Assembly: GCA_030531215.1 (NCBI GenBank)
Contig: JAUNNY010000007.1
Coordinates: 1 to 48,008, forward strand
Source: Erysipelotrichaceae bacterium
Lineage (GTDB): Bacteria > Bacillota_I > Bacilli_A > Erysipelotrichales > Erysipelotrichaceae
DNA: 48,008 nt
Reading direction: 5' to 3'
The stretch's first letter is position 1. Every line of letters begins with the position of its first letter. Shown here piece after piece: positions 24,968 through 35,083 of the stretch. The notes below the pieces were generated by a model. It was not told the DNA's origin. It searched no databases and was given only the letters and a program-made list of their open reading frames with translations. A program made the position numbers and the translations under genes.

Positions 24968-26722
24968 ATGGGAAATGCTAGATTACAAGCTTTAAGAAAT
25001 AATATGAAGAAAGAAGGTGTTGATGTTTATTATCTAAACACCTCTGATTATCACATGTCGGAATATGTTCCAGAATATTTTAAGACAATCGCTTATTTTT
25101 CTTATTTCACTGGTTCTTTAGCAACCTTACTAGTTACTTTAAATGATGCTTTTATATTTGTAGATGGTAGATATCATAATCAAGCCGATAAACAATGCCT
25201 TAAAAATGGTGTTAAAGTAATTAAACTTGGTTTAAAAGGTTCTTTAGAACCAATTGATTTTATCAAGAAATATTTTGCGAATGCTGTTGTTGGTATAGAT
25301 GGAAAGCGTACATCAATGGCTTTTGGAAAACAACTTGAAGACAATCACATTGCAATTAAGAGTATCGATTTATATTCAGATATTATTGAAAATAGAGCAC
25401 CACTTTCAAGTGATAGGATATATGAATTATCAGAAGAATTCACAGGGTTAAGTCGTAAGAAAAAGATTGAATTAATTACTCATTGTTTAGGTAATAAGTG
25501 TCATATCGTTTCTAATTTAGAATCAATTGCTTATTTATTGAATCTTAGAAGTAGCGATATTCTATATACGCCAGTTTTCTTGGCTTATCTAGTTATTTTA
25601 GATAAAAAGATTTATTTATTTGTTGATGATAAACGTTTTGATGAAACAACATTAAACAAGCTTCATGAAGATGGTGTTATTTTATTCCGCTATGATGAAT
25701 TTTATTCTTTCTTAGCTAATGTTGTAGACAAGAATATCATCATAGATGAAAATAAAGTTAATTATGAAATATTTAACTGCATTAAAGATAATAATACTGT
25801 AATTTGTAATCGTTCAATTATTGAAGATATGAAGAGTATCAAAAACGATGTTGAACAAGCAAATATCCGCTTAGCTCATATCTATGATGGCGTGGCTATG
25901 CTTAGATTTTTAATGTGGCTAGATAATGTTGATAAGTCACAATATAACGAATATCAAATAGCTAGAATGATTGATAAATCGCGCTTAAATTACAAGGCTT
26001 TTGATTTGAGTTTTAGTTCAATAGTTTCTTATAACGAGAATGCAGCTATTATTCATTACTCTCCAAGTAAAGAAAATAGTAAGCAATTAGACAATCACGG
26101 TATTTTATTAATGGATACTGGTGGTCAATATTTATATGGAACAACGGATATCACTAGAACAGTTGCTTTAGGTGAAGTTGAACCAGAAGTTAAAAAAGCT
26201 TTCACTCTTGTTTTAAAATCAATGTTTAATATCTCAGAATTAAAATTTATAAAAGGTTTATCTGGCAATCAAATTGATGTTTTAGCTAGACAGGACTTAT
26301 GGGCTCACGGCTATGATTATCGTCATGGTACTGGACACGGAGTAGGTTATGCTTTATCAGTTCATGAAGGCCCACCTAATATAAGATGGATGCATACCGA
26401 AGTCAAAACTGAAGAAGTGGAATTAAAAAACGGTATGGTTTTCTCTGATGAACCTGGCGTTTATTTAGATAATAAGTTTGGTATTAGATGTGAGAATTTA
26501 CTTCTATGCAAAAATGACTATGAAAATGAGTATGGTCAATTTATGAAATTCGAAACATTGACACTTGTTCCTTTTGATTTGAATTTGATTGATATGAATT
26601 ATATGGATGATAAAACTATTAAAGCTTTGAATAATTATCATGAAAAAGTTTATATAACTTTATTACCATATTTAAATGATACTGAAGCAAAATATTTAAA
26701 ATACTTAACAAGAAAAATATGA
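24968..26722 (+). CDS. pepP: Xaa-Pro aminopeptidase (M24B)
   Basis: A cytosolic dimetal peptidase that removes N-terminal residues preceding proline. Its 584 residues match the long, three-domain APP type rather than the short bacterial form of about 360. The C-terminal catalytic fold shows metal ligands D383 (LLMDTGG), D394 (TTDITRT), H457 (HGTGHGVGY), and two glutamates in MVFSDEPGVY and IRCENLLL. It is the first gene of a ten-gene co-directional run to 37604. Its stop overlaps the next start by 4 nt. Confidence 0.9.
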   Translation: MGNARLQALRNNMKKEGVDVYYLNTSDYHMSEYVPEYFKTIAYFSYFTGSLATLLVTLNDAFIFVDGRYHNQADKQCLKNGVKVIKLGLKGSLEPIDFIKKYFANAVVGIDGKRTSMAFGKQLEDNHIAIKSIDLYSDIIENRAPLSSDRIYELSEEFTGLSRKKKIELITHCLGNKCHIVSNLESIAYLLNLRSSDILYTPVFLAYLVILDKKIYLFVDDKRFDETTLNKLHEDGVILFRYDEFYSFLANVVDKNIIIDENKVNYEIFNCIKDNNTVICNRSIIEDMKSIKNDVEQANIRLAHIYDGVAMLRFLMWLDNVDKSQYNEYQIARMIDKSRLNYKAFDLSFSSIVSYNENAAIIHYSPSKENSKQLDNHGILLMDTGGQYLYGTTDITRTVALGEVEPEVKKAFTLVLKSMFNISELKFIKGLSGNQIDVLARQDLWAHGYDYRHGTGHGVGYALSVHEGPPNIRWMHTEVKTEEVELKNGMVFSDEPGVYLDNKFGIRCENLLLCKNDYENEYGQFMKFETLTLVPFDLNLIDMNYMDDKTIKALNNYHEKVYITLLPYLNDTEAKYLKYLTRKI

Positions 26723-27468
26723 AAATAGTTGGCTGGAATGTAAATGGATTAAGAGCATTAATGTCAAAAGGAAACTTTGAAGAATTTATTCAAAGAGAAG
26801 ATCCAGACATCATTGCGATTCAAGAAACAAAGATGCAACAAGAGCAGATGTGTTTTTCTTTCCCTCAATATCATATATATATGAATTCTGCCGAGAGAAA
26901 AGGTTACTCTGGAACGATGGTTTTGACTAAGGTCGAACCAAAGAGCGTCAGCTATGATATTGATGGTGATGATCATCCAAAAGAAGGAAGAGTAATCACC
27001 TTAGAATATGAAGATTTTTATTTTGTATGTGCGTATGTTCCTAATTCAAAAGAAGGTTTATTAAGAATTGACTATCGTATGCATTGGGAAGCTGATTTAC
27101 GTAAGCATTTAAAGAAACTAGATAAGAAAAAACCTGTCATATATACTGGAGATTTGAATGTTGCTCATGAAGAAATTGATTTAAAAAATCCTAATGAAAA
27201 TCATTTCTCAGCAGGATTTTCTGATCAAGAAAGAAATGCGTTTAGTGAATTATTAGCTTGTGGTTTTGTAGATACATTTAGATATCTTTATCCAGAAGAG
27301 ATTAAATATTCTTGGTGGTCATATCGTATGCGTGCAAGAGAAAGAAATGTTGGCTGGAGAATTGATTACTTTGTTGTTTCTAATAGATATATTGATAAAG
27401 TTAAAGATAGTTTAATATATGATGATGTATTTGGTTCGGATCATTGTCCAATTGGATTGATTATTTAG
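26719..27468 (+). CDS. xth: Exodeoxyribonuclease III / AP endonuclease
   Basis: A base-excision repair nuclease that cuts 5' of abasic sites. It is an exonuclease-endonuclease-phosphatase fold of 249 residues. Motifs: WNVNGLRA at the N-terminus, IAIQETKMQ (metal Glu), YTGDLNVAHEEIDL (active-site Asp/Asn), WWSYR, and VFGSDHCPIGL with the catalytic histidine at the C-terminus. The start overlaps the pepP stop (ATGA), implying coupling. Confidence 0.95.
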   Translation: MKIVGWNVNGLRALMSKGNFEEFIQREDPDIIAIQETKMQQEQMCFSFPQYHIYMNSAERKGYSGTMVLTKVEPKSVSYDIDGDDHPKEGRVITLEYEDFYFVCAYVPNSKEGLLRIDYRMHWEADLRKHLKKLDKKKPVIYTGDLNVAHEEIDLKNPNENHFSAGFSDQERNAFSELLACGFVDTFRYLYPEEIKYSWWSYRMRARERNVGWRIDYFVVSNRYIDKVKDSLIYDDVFGSDHCPIGLII

Positions 27469-27477
27469 GAGGTTACT

Positions 27478-28830
27478 ATGGACATTAAGCAATTTATTGA
27501 TGAGAATTTAGAAAGCATGAAAGCTGATTTGGCAGATTTAGTTTCTTTTAATTCTGTTTACAATGATGATGAAAAGCCTTTTGGTTATGAGAATAAGCGT
27601 GTGCTTGATTGCGCTATCAAACAGATGGAAGAAAAAGGTTTAGCAACTAAGAATTTAGACTATTATTGCGCTTATGGTCAAACTGGCGAGGGTAATGAAA
27701 CAATTGGTGTTTTAGCTCACTTGGATGTTGTTCCTGCTGGTGATGATTGGGATCATGATCCTTTCTCACTAACAGAAGAAGATGGTTATCTTTATGGAAG
27801 AGGAGTATCTGATGACAAAGGTGCAGCAGTCGCTAGTATGTATGCGTTAAAATATTTGATTTCTGAAGGATATCCTTTTAAGAAAAAAGTTAGATTGATA
27901 CTTGGCTGTAATGAAGAAACTGGTTCATTATGTATCAAACATTACGTTGAAAAAGAAGGCCACATCAATTATGGTTTTACTCCTGACGCAAACTTCCCTG
28001 GTATTTATGCTGAAAAAGGTGTAATAGGTGGCAAAATCATCGGTCATAACACAAAGATTATTGATATATGGGGTGGTACAGTATCTAATGCGGTTTGTGC
28101 AAAAGTAAATGCTAAACTTCCTAATAATAGTTTTGATGAAGACAAACTTAAAGCTTTCTTAGATAAGAACAAAATTAGATACGAAATCACTAAAGGTGAA
28201 ACATTTGATATCGAAGTATTTGGTAATGCTGCTCATGCTTCAACTCCTGATTTAGGTGTAAATGCATTTTCTTACTTGATGGAAGCATTATATAACGCTG
28301 GCTTCGATGATAGTTTCGTTAAGTGGTTTGATAAATACTTTGGTTTAACTTTACATGGCGAAATACTTGGATTTGCCGAAGTTCAAGATGAGGTTACAAA
28401 CACATCAATTAATTTTGGCGTAGTAAAAAAAGAAGGAAACGATATCATAGCAACATTAGATATGCGTTTCCCAGTTAAGAGCAATATTGAAGCATGTAGA
28501 AAACTAATTGAAAAATGTGAAGATAATACTAGAGAAAATGAGTTTGCATATGAAAAGGGTGTCGAACCATTGTTCTATGATAAAAATTTACCAATGATAA
28601 AAGCTTTAAAGAATGCATATGAAAATGTTACTGGTGATAAAGAAACAGAGATGGATGCTATTGGTGGTGGAACATATGCAAAATCTATCCATAACTGTAT
28701 AGCTTATGGTTGTGAATTCATCGGTGAAGATAATCACATTCATGATGATGATGAAAGATTAAGTGTTGATAGTTTTAAAAAACAAGTTGAATTATACGTA
28801 GAGGCAATTAAGAATTTAAACGAAATCTAA
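27478..28830 (+). CDS. pepV: Dipeptidase PepV-like (M20)
   Basis: A cytosolic zinc dipeptidase or carnosinase-like enzyme that finishes peptide breakdown. Motifs: VLAHLDVVPAGDDWDHDPF (first zinc ligand), GRGVSDDKGAA (bridging Asp), CNEETGS (catalytic Glu), and FIGEDNHIHDDDERLSVD near the C-terminus. The 450 residues equal the lactobacillal PepV length. AGGAGG lies at ideal spacing. With pepP and the peptidases at 4701-7306, it suggests active use of peptides. Confidence 0.92.
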   Translation: MDIKQFIDENLESMKADLADLVSFNSVYNDDEKPFGYENKRVLDCAIKQMEEKGLATKNLDYYCAYGQTGEGNETIGVLAHLDVVPAGDDWDHDPFSLTEEDGYLYGRGVSDDKGAAVASMYALKYLISEGYPFKKKVRLILGCNEETGSLCIKHYVEKEGHINYGFTPDANFPGIYAEKGVIGGKIIGHNTKIIDIWGGTVSNAVCAKVNAKLPNNSFDEDKLKAFLDKNKIRYEITKGETFDIEVFGNAAHASTPDLGVNAFSYLMEALYNAGFDDSFVKWFDKYFGLTLHGEILGFAEVQDEVTNTSINFGVVKKEGNDIIATLDMRFPVKSNIEACRKLIEKCEDNTRENEFAYEKGVEPLFYDKNLPMIKALKNAYENVTGDKETEMDAIGGGTYAKSIHNCIAYGCEFIGEDNHIHDDDERLSVDSFKKQVELYVEAIKNLNEI

Positions 28831-28841
28831 GGAAAACCATT

Positions 28842-29660
28842 ATGAAAAAGAATGTTAAATTAGCTTTGATTTATGACTTTGATAAAACATTGTCACCTAA
28901 GGATATGCAAGAATTCCATTACATCAAATCATTAGGATATGATAATCCTGTTGACTTTTGGTGTGAATGTGATGCTTTAGCAAAGAAACATAATTGTGAT
29001 GGTATTTTAGCTTATATGTATCTGATGGCAAAAAAGAATCCTAATTTAACTAGACAACAATTGATGGATGAAGGAAAATACATAAAATTATACAAAGGCG
29101 TAGATACTTGGTTTTCAAGAATCAACGAATATGGCAAAAAACATCATATTGATGTTGAACACTATGTAATTTCTAGTGGTCTTACCGATATTATCAAAGG
29201 CACGAGTATCGCAAAAGAATTTAAAAAGATTTATGCCTGTACATATGTTTATGATAAAGATGGTAAAGCGTTGTGGCCTGCTAGAGTTGTAAACTACACA
29301 ATGAAAACCCAATATTTATTTAGAATCAATAAAGGTGTTTTAATTGAAACTAATGATGAAGATTTAAATAGATCTACTCCTGAATCTCAAAAATCTATTC
29401 CACTAGAAAATATGATTTATTTCGGTGATGGAAGTACTGATGTTCCAAGTATGAAAGTTGTTCAACAAAACGGTGGTACAACTATAGCTGTGTTTGGTGA
29501 TAGCAGTTCTAAAAAACAAAAGGCAGTTACGTTGTTCAATGATAAACGCGCTAATTTTGCGGTTAAAGCTGATTATAGAAAGGATAGCAAGATTGAAAAG
29601 ATAGTTCAGGGGCTTATCGATTCCCTAGAAGCTAAAAGTAAACTTGAAGAATACAAATAA
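28842..29660 (+). CDS. HAD-superfamily phosphatase
   Basis: A 272-residue HAD hydrolase. The nucleophile motif is IYDFDKTLSP (residues 9-18), motif II lies in YVISSGLTDI, and the metal-binding motif is YFGDGSTDVPSM. The pattern is like phosphoserine phosphatase-type HADs, but the substrate cannot be read from the sequence. AAGGA lies upstream of the ATG. The stop overlaps the pullulanase start (TAATG). Confidence 0.82.
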   Translation: MKKNVKLALIYDFDKTLSPKDMQEFHYIKSLGYDNPVDFWCECDALAKKHNCDGILAYMYLMAKKNPNLTRQQLMDEGKYIKLYKGVDTWFSRINEYGKKHHIDVEHYVISSGLTDIIKGTSIAKEFKKIYACTYVYDKDGKALWPARVVNYTMKTQYLFRINKGVLIETNDEDLNRSTPESQKSIPLENMIYFGDGSTDVPSMKVVQQNGGTTIAVFGDSSSKKQKAVTLFNDKRANFAVKADYRKDSKIEKIVQGLIDSLEAKSKLEEYK

Positions 29661-31357
29661 TGGTAGACTACAGCGAGAAAGATTTTAACATTAAACAGTT
29701 AGGTAGTTTTTATTCAGAAGATAAAACCTTATTTAGAGTTTTTGCGCCTGAATCTAAACAAGTTTATTTAGTAATTGATAATCATAAATATGAGATGCAT
29801 CAAGATGGCTATGTTTTTCAAATTTGTTTTAAAGGTGATCTTGAATTAGTTAAGTATCATTATGAAAATGATTTAGGTTTATCTTATCGTGATCCTTTTG
29901 CGTATTATTGTGATGAAAATGATTCTTATGTTTTAGATGTCAAAAAATTTGATCGTAGTGTTGTTACTCCTGCTGAAATAGATGACATCTTTATTTATGA
30001 AACAAGTGTTAGAGATTTTTCTAGTGACGAATCTTATCCAGGACAATATCATAAAAAATTCTTAAGTTTAGCAGAAGAGAACTTAAGACTTCATGACTAT
30101 TATATGGTTGGCTTGGATTATATTAAAAATATCGGATATACACATATTCAATTAATGCCATCATTAGAATTTGATAATGATAATAGTGAGTATAACTGGG
30201 GTTATAATCCTCTGTATTATAACTGCTTAGAAAAGGATTATGTTCAAGATGATGCAAATCCTTATGCTTATATCAATGAATTTAGAGGAGTTGTAAACAG
30301 CCTTCATCGTAACAATCTTAGAGTTACTTTAGATGTTGTTTTTAATCATGTATATAATTATGAAAAATTTGATTTAAATAAAATGATTCCTAGTCATGTC
30401 TTCAGATATAAACCGGATGGTAGCATTGCGGAAGGTACATTCTGTGGTAATGAAATTAGATCTGAAGATTATTTTGTGCGTGCTTATATAATCGAAATGG
30501 TTGAAAGATATATAAAGCTATTTGATATCGATGGTGTTAGATTAGATTTGATGGGCATTATCGATTACATTACTATCAATAAGTTACAACAACGTCTACA
30601 AGAAGTTAAGCCTGGATTTATTTGTTATGGCGAAGGATGGAATATGGGCGATGTTCTACCAGAACAATATCGTGCAGCTTCAATAAATGCTGAGAAAATG
30701 CCAAACATTGGATTCTTCAATGATTTCTTTAGAGATAATATAACAAGTTATGTTTGTGGAAGTTCTGAAGTTAAGGAAAATGTTAAATTAGCTTTATCAG
30801 GTAACAACAACAATTTAAAATATAGTCAATCTGTAAATTATGTTGAATGTCACGATAACTATACTTTCTTTGATCGAACTATCACGATGTTTGGAACAGA
30901 TAATTTACAAGATAATATTGCTAAAGCAAAATTAGCCTTAGCTTTGACGATTTTGGCTAGAGGTGTTCCATTTATCCACAGTGGCCAAGAGTTTATGCGC
31001 ACTAAAAAATTAGTAGAAAACAGCTACAACAGTGGGGATAATGTAAATTACATCGATTGGAATAGAAGAGTAGAGTATAACGCTATTTGCGATTATACAA
31101 AAGAATTGATTGAATTTAGAAAGACCCACAGTGAATTTGTAAGGCTTGATGCTAAAGTGTCGTTTGACGATTTCTTTGGTTGTTTAGTATATAGAATTAA
31201 TAATCTAAAAATCGTAATTAATTCTACTGAATATGAATATGAATATCACGATGAAAACCAATGCAAAGTAGTCTTTGATAGTAATGGAAGATGTAATTAT
31301 CCATTAGAATCTATAAAGATTCCTGCGCATTGTTTAGTAATATGTGAAATAGTATAA
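29660..31357 (+). CDS. pulA: Type I pullulanase / glycogen debranching enzyme
   Basis: A GH13 enzyme that hydrolyses alpha-1,6 branch links. An N-terminal CBM48-like beta domain (LFRVFAPESKQVYLVI) precedes the barrel. Diagnostic motifs: NWGYNP, region I DVVFNHVY, region II DGVRLDLMG (nucleophile Asp), region III CYGEGWN (acid Glu), region IV VECHDN. At 565 residues it is shorter than typical type I pullulanases of 650-720, with a trimmed C-terminus. There is no signal peptide, so it acts on intracellular glycogen, matching the glg genes that follow. Confidence 0.9.
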   Translation: MVDYSEKDFNIKQLGSFYSEDKTLFRVFAPESKQVYLVIDNHKYEMHQDGYVFQICFKGDLELVKYHYENDLGLSYRDPFAYYCDENDSYVLDVKKFDRSVVTPAEIDDIFIYETSVRDFSSDESYPGQYHKKFLSLAEENLRLHDYYMVGLDYIKNIGYTHIQLMPSLEFDNDNSEYNWGYNPLYYNCLEKDYVQDDANPYAYINEFRGVVNSLHRNNLRVTLDVVFNHVYNYEKFDLNKMIPSHVFRYKPDGSIAEGTFCGNEIRSEDYFVRAYIIEMVERYIKLFDIDGVRLDLMGIIDYITINKLQQRLQEVKPGFICYGEGWNMGDVLPEQYRAASINAEKMPNIGFFNDFFRDNITSYVCGSSEVKENVKLALSGNNNNLKYSQSVNYVECHDNYTFFDRTITMFGTDNLQDNIAKAKLALALTILARGVPFIHSGQEFMRTKKLVENSYNSGDNVNYIDWNRRVEYNAICDYTKELIEFRKTHSEFVRLDAKVSFDDFFGCLVYRINNLKIVINSTEYEYEYHDENQCKVVFDSNGRCNYPLESIKIPAHCLVICEIV

Positions 31358-31384
31358 TTAATTTGTAGTAAAGAGGTAATGCTC

Positions 31385-32539
31385 ATGAAAAAAAATAATA
31401 TGGTAGCTATGATTTTGGCTGGAGGAAGAGGTTCTAGACTTTTCGATTTAACTAAGAAAGTCGCAAAACCAGCCGTACATTTCGGAGGTAAGTATCGTAT
31501 CATCGACTTCCCTCTATCAAATTGTGCTAATTCGCACATTAGTACAGTAGGTGTTTTGGTACAATACGAATCAATCCTATTAAGTTCTTACAGTGCACAT
31601 TCTGATTATTGGGGACTTGATTCTAATGGTGGCGGCGTTTATGTATTATCGCCTCGTGAAAAGGATGAAACAGGCTTAGGATTATATCGTGGTACTGCTG
31701 ATGCAATCACTCAAAACCGTGATTTCTTAGATCAAGAAGATGCAGACTATGTTTTGATTTTGTCTGGTGACCACATCTACAAGATGGATTACGAGAAAAT
31801 GTTGAAGGCACACATCGAATCTAATGCTGATGCAACGATTGCTGTGTTAGAAGTTTCTAAGAAAGATGCTAGCCGTTTTGGCATTATGAATACTGATAAA
31901 GATGATAGAATCATTGAATTTGAAGAAAAACCAAAAGAGCCAAAATCTAATTTAGCTTCTATGGGTATATATATCTTCACTTATAAGACTTTGAGAAAAT
32001 ATCTAACTGAAGATGCTAAAGACCATAATTCTGCTCACGACTTTGGTAAGAACATCATTCCTGCATATATCAGAGATGGCTTAAAGTTACAAGCATATAG
32101 ATTTAGAGGCTATTGGAAGGATGTTGGTACTATAGATTCATTGTGGGAATCTAATATGGATTTATTAAATGAAAATAATAAATTAGATTTATTTGATCCT
32201 GAATGGAAGATTTATTCAGAAGATACAAATACAACTCCACAATGTATCGGCAATAAAGCTAAGATTAACAATGCACTAATCACTCAAGGTTCTGTAATCA
32301 ATGGTGAAGTAACTCATTCTGTTGTTTTCACAGGAGCTAAGATTGGTGAAGGCGCTAAAGTAAATGATTCAGTTATTATGAATAATGTTGTTGTTGGCGA
32401 GAACGTTGTTATGAATAGATGTTTAGTTGCCAATGATGTAAAGATTCCTGATGGTATGAAATTAGGCAAGAAGAATTCTAAAGAGATCTTACTTGTATCA
32501 AAAGCATATATAGCAAAGGTAGGTGGCACACATGAGTAA
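31385..32539 (+). CDS. glgC: Glucose-1-phosphate adenylyltransferase, catalytic subunit
   Basis: Makes ADP-glucose, the glycogen precursor. Motifs: [13 protein letters not shown] (nucleotide loop), [29 protein letters not shown], and [12 protein letters not shown] left-handed beta-helix fills the C-terminus. AGAGG (31372-31376) is spaced for ATG 31385, so I prefer it to ATG 31379. In Bacillota the enzyme works with GlgD, encoded next with an 8-nt overlap. Confidence 0.95.
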   Translation: MKKNNMVAMILAGGRGSRLFDLTKKVAKPAVHFGGKYRIIDFPLSNCANSHISTVGVLVQYESILLSSYSAHSDYWGLDSNGGGVYVLSPREKDETGLGLYRGTADAITQNRDFLDQEDADYVLILSGDHIYKMDYEKMLKAHIESNADATIAVLEVSKKDASRFGIMNTDKDDRIIEFEEKPKEPKSNLASMGIYIFTYKTLRKYLTEDAKDHNSAHDFGKNIIPAYIRDGLKLQAYRFRGYWKDVGTIDSLWESNMDLLNENNKLDLFDPEWKIYSEDTNTTPQCIGNKAKINNALITQGSVINGEVTHSVVFTGAKIGEGAKVNDSVIMNNVVVGENVVMNRCLVANDVKIPDGMKLGKKNSKEILLVSKAYIAKVGGTHE

Positions 32540-33644
32540 ATATTTAGGCGTTCTAAATTTTGAACCATCTTATGTAGATGTTGCTGGACTTGGCGATTAT
32601 CGTCCTATTTCTGCAACTAGTATTTTTGGTAGATATCGTGTTGTTGATTTTATGATGTCTAATTTTACTAATTCTGGTATTGATAGAATTAAGGTTCATA
32701 TCAAAAATAGACCACGTTCTTTAGTAGAACATATTTCTAATACTTCTTATAACATTAACTCTAAAAAGGGTAAGATTCATATGTTACATGGTGAAGAGCA
32801 ATTTAATAATGAGTTCTATAATAATGATCTTCACGCATTCAAAACATATATGGAGTTCTACAATGTTGAAAATCCATCATATATTATCATTGCTCCATCT
32901 CACTTTATTTTCAAACAAGATTTCTCACGAATAATTGATTATCATATTAATTCAAAGAATGATATTACCGTATTATATCAATCAGTTAAGAATGCTGATG
33001 AAGAGTTCTTATTATGTGATGCACTAAATATCGATAATAAAGGACGTATTGTTGAATTTCGTAAAAATAGAGGAACTAGTAAGAGAAACAACATTTCATT
33101 AGAGACTTATGTAATGGATTTTGTTACTTTCAAACAATTAGTTCAAGAAGGTTGTGAAACTTCTAGTTTATATTCATTGTCTGATATTATTTCTGATTGT
33201 GTTAGAGCTATGAAGATTGGTGCATATCAACATCATGGCTATTGTGCTTGTATCAGTACAATCAAGGCTTATTATTCTGCTAATATGACAATTAGAAAAC
33301 AAAAAGAATTGGCATATTTAATCAATGAAGAATGGCCGATTTATACAATGACTAATGATACTTGTCCAACTCTTTATGAAAAGGGCGCTAAGGTTCAAGG
33401 AAGTATCATCGCAAATGGTTGCCAAATTGAAGGTACAGTTATTAATAGCGTTATTGGTAGAAATGTTGTCATTAAGCCAGGTGCTGTTATAAAAGATTCA
33501 ATTGTTTTACCAGATACATTCATTGATAAGAACGTTAAACTTGATTGCGCTATCGTTGATAGATTAGCTATCGTTACTCACGTTAAAGATTTAACTGGTA
33601 CAAAAGATAACCCTATTTATATCAATAGAGGAGACAGAATATGA
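32532..33644 (+). CDS. glgD: Glucose-1-phosphate adenylyltransferase, GlgD subunit
   Basis: The non-catalytic or regulatory partner of GlgC. It keeps the fold but the nucleotide loop is degenerate ([20 protein letters not shown] in place of the catalytic consensus), as is usual for GlgD. About 370 residues. AGGTGG (32521-32526) lies 5 nt before ATG 32532, so the upstream GTG at 32523 is not used. It overlaps glgC by 8 nt and glgA by 4 nt, giving tightly coupled expression in near-equal amounts. Confidence 0.93.
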   Translation: MSKYLGVLNFEPSYVDVAGLGDYRPISATSIFGRYRVVDFMMSNFTNSGIDRIKVHIKNRPRSLVEHISNTSYNINSKKGKIHMLHGEEQFNNEFYNNDLHAFKTYMEFYNVENPSYIIIAPSHFIFKQDFSRIIDYHINSKNDITVLYQSVKNADEEFLLCDALNIDNKGRIVEFRKNRGTSKRNNISLETYVMDFVTFKQLVQEGCETSSLYSLSDIISDCVRAMKIGAYQHHGYCACISTIKAYYSANMTIRKQKELAYLINEEWPIYTMTNDTCPTLYEKGAKVQGSIIANGCQIEGTVINSVIGRNVVIKPGAVIKDSIVLPDTFIDKNVKLDCAIVDRLAIVTHVKDLTGTKDNPIYINRGDRI

Positions 33645-35083
33645 GAAAAGTTTTATTTGCTTCTTTTGAATCGCTTCCTTTTGTCAAAACTGGAGGTTTA
33701 GCTGATGTTGTTTATGCTTTACCTAAAGCAATTGATAAAGAAAAATATGAAGTTAAAGTATGTTTACCATTATTAAAAGTTATCAAGGATAAATACTATA
33801 ATTCTTTAACTTACTTAGATAAGATTGAAGTTCATAGTGGCTATATTAACGAAGAAGCAAATATATACTCATATAATAATGAAGGTATAGAATATTTGTT
33901 TATCGAAAACGATAATTTGTTTTATCGTGATGGTGTTTATGGCTATGGTGATGATGTTTGTCGTTTCTCTTTATTTAATGTTGCTATTTTAGAGATGATG
34001 ATCAAACTAGATTATTATCCTGATATTTGTCATGAACATGATTATCACACTGCTATTCTTCCTGCTTTATGTAAGGCTAGATATTGTGGTGTTGAAAAGA
34101 TAAGAAATATTAAACATATTCTTACTATTCACAACCTTGTTTATCAAGGTGAATATAATCGCCAAGTTTTATTTGATTTATTGGCTTTTGATTATAAGTA
34201 TTATGCAAATGGTGATTTACGTTTTAAAGATTATTGTAACTTTATGAAGATTGGTATCACTTTTGCGGATAAGGTTACAACTGTTTCTAAATCTTATGCT
34301 GAAGAAATTCAAACTCCAGGACATGGTGATAATCTAGAATCAATTCTTCAATATCGCAGTCAAGATTTATGTGGAATTGTTAATGGTATTGATTGCACAC
34401 AATTTGATCCTGCTACAGATAAGAATATTTATAAGAACTATTCATTTAAAGATGTTTTCAAAGTTAAACCAGAAAACAAGAAATCACTACAATATAATCT
34501 TGGATTAAATGAAGATCCAGATGTCTTCTTGATTGGTATGGTTTCTAGATTAACCTTCCAAAAGGGTGCTGACATTTTCCTAGGAGCAATTCAAGAAATG
34601 TTAAAGTACAATGTTCAGATTGCTATTCTTGGTACTGGTGAATCATTCTACGAAGAAACTTTCAAAGCTCTTGAAAGAGAAAATAAAGGTAGATTTGTTT
34701 ATTATTGCGGTTACAATGAGAGCTTGGCTCATAAGATGTATGCGGGTTTAGATATGTTACTAATGCCTTCATTATTTGAACCATGTGGTATTTCACAACT
34801 AATCGCAATGCGTTATGGTACTTTACCACTAGTTAGAGAAACAGGTGGATTAAAGGATACTGTTGAACCATTTAATGAATATGAGATGACAGGTAGAGGA
34901 TTCTCTTTCAAAGAATATTCTTCTTCTGATTTACTAAAGGTTTTTGATTATGCTTATATTCAATATTATGAGTATCATGATAGATGGAAAAAGATTATTA
35001 AGAACGCAATGGAATATGATGTTTCATTTGCTAAATCCGCAAGAGAATATGAAGCATTATATGATGAGGTATTAACTAAATGA
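33641..35083 (+). CDS. glgA: Glycogen synthase (GT5)
   Basis: Transfers glucose from ADP-glucose to the growing alpha-1,4 chain. The N-terminal motif is KTGGLADVVYALPKA (the ADP-glucose-binding KTGGL). HEHDYHTA and LTIHNLVYQG follow, then the C-terminal nucleotide domain with FEPCGISQLIAMRYGTLP and RETGGLKDTVEPF. The 480 residues are standard. Start and stop both overlap neighbours by 4 nt. Confidence 0.96.
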   Translation: MRKVLFASFESLPFVKTGGLADVVYALPKAIDKEKYEVKVCLPLLKVIKDKYYNSLTYLDKIEVHSGYINEEANIYSYNNEGIEYLFIENDNLFYRDGVYGYGDDVCRFSLFNVAILEMMIKLDYYPDICHEHDYHTAILPALCKARYCGVEKIRNIKHILTIHNLVYQGEYNRQVLFDLLAFDYKYYANGDLRFKDYCNFMKIGITFADKVTTVSKSYAEEIQTPGHGDNLESILQYRSQDLCGIVNGIDCTQFDPATDKNIYKNYSFKDVFKVKPENKKSLQYNLGLNEDPDVFLIGMVSRLTFQKGADIFLGAIQEMLKYNVQIAILGTGESFYEETFKALERENKGRFVYYCGYNESLAHKMYAGLDMLLMPSLFEPCGISQLIAMRYGTLPLVRETGGLKDTVEPFNEYEMTGRGFSFKEYSSSDLLKVFDYAYIQYYEYHDRWKKIIKNAMEYDVSFAKSAREYEALYDEVLTK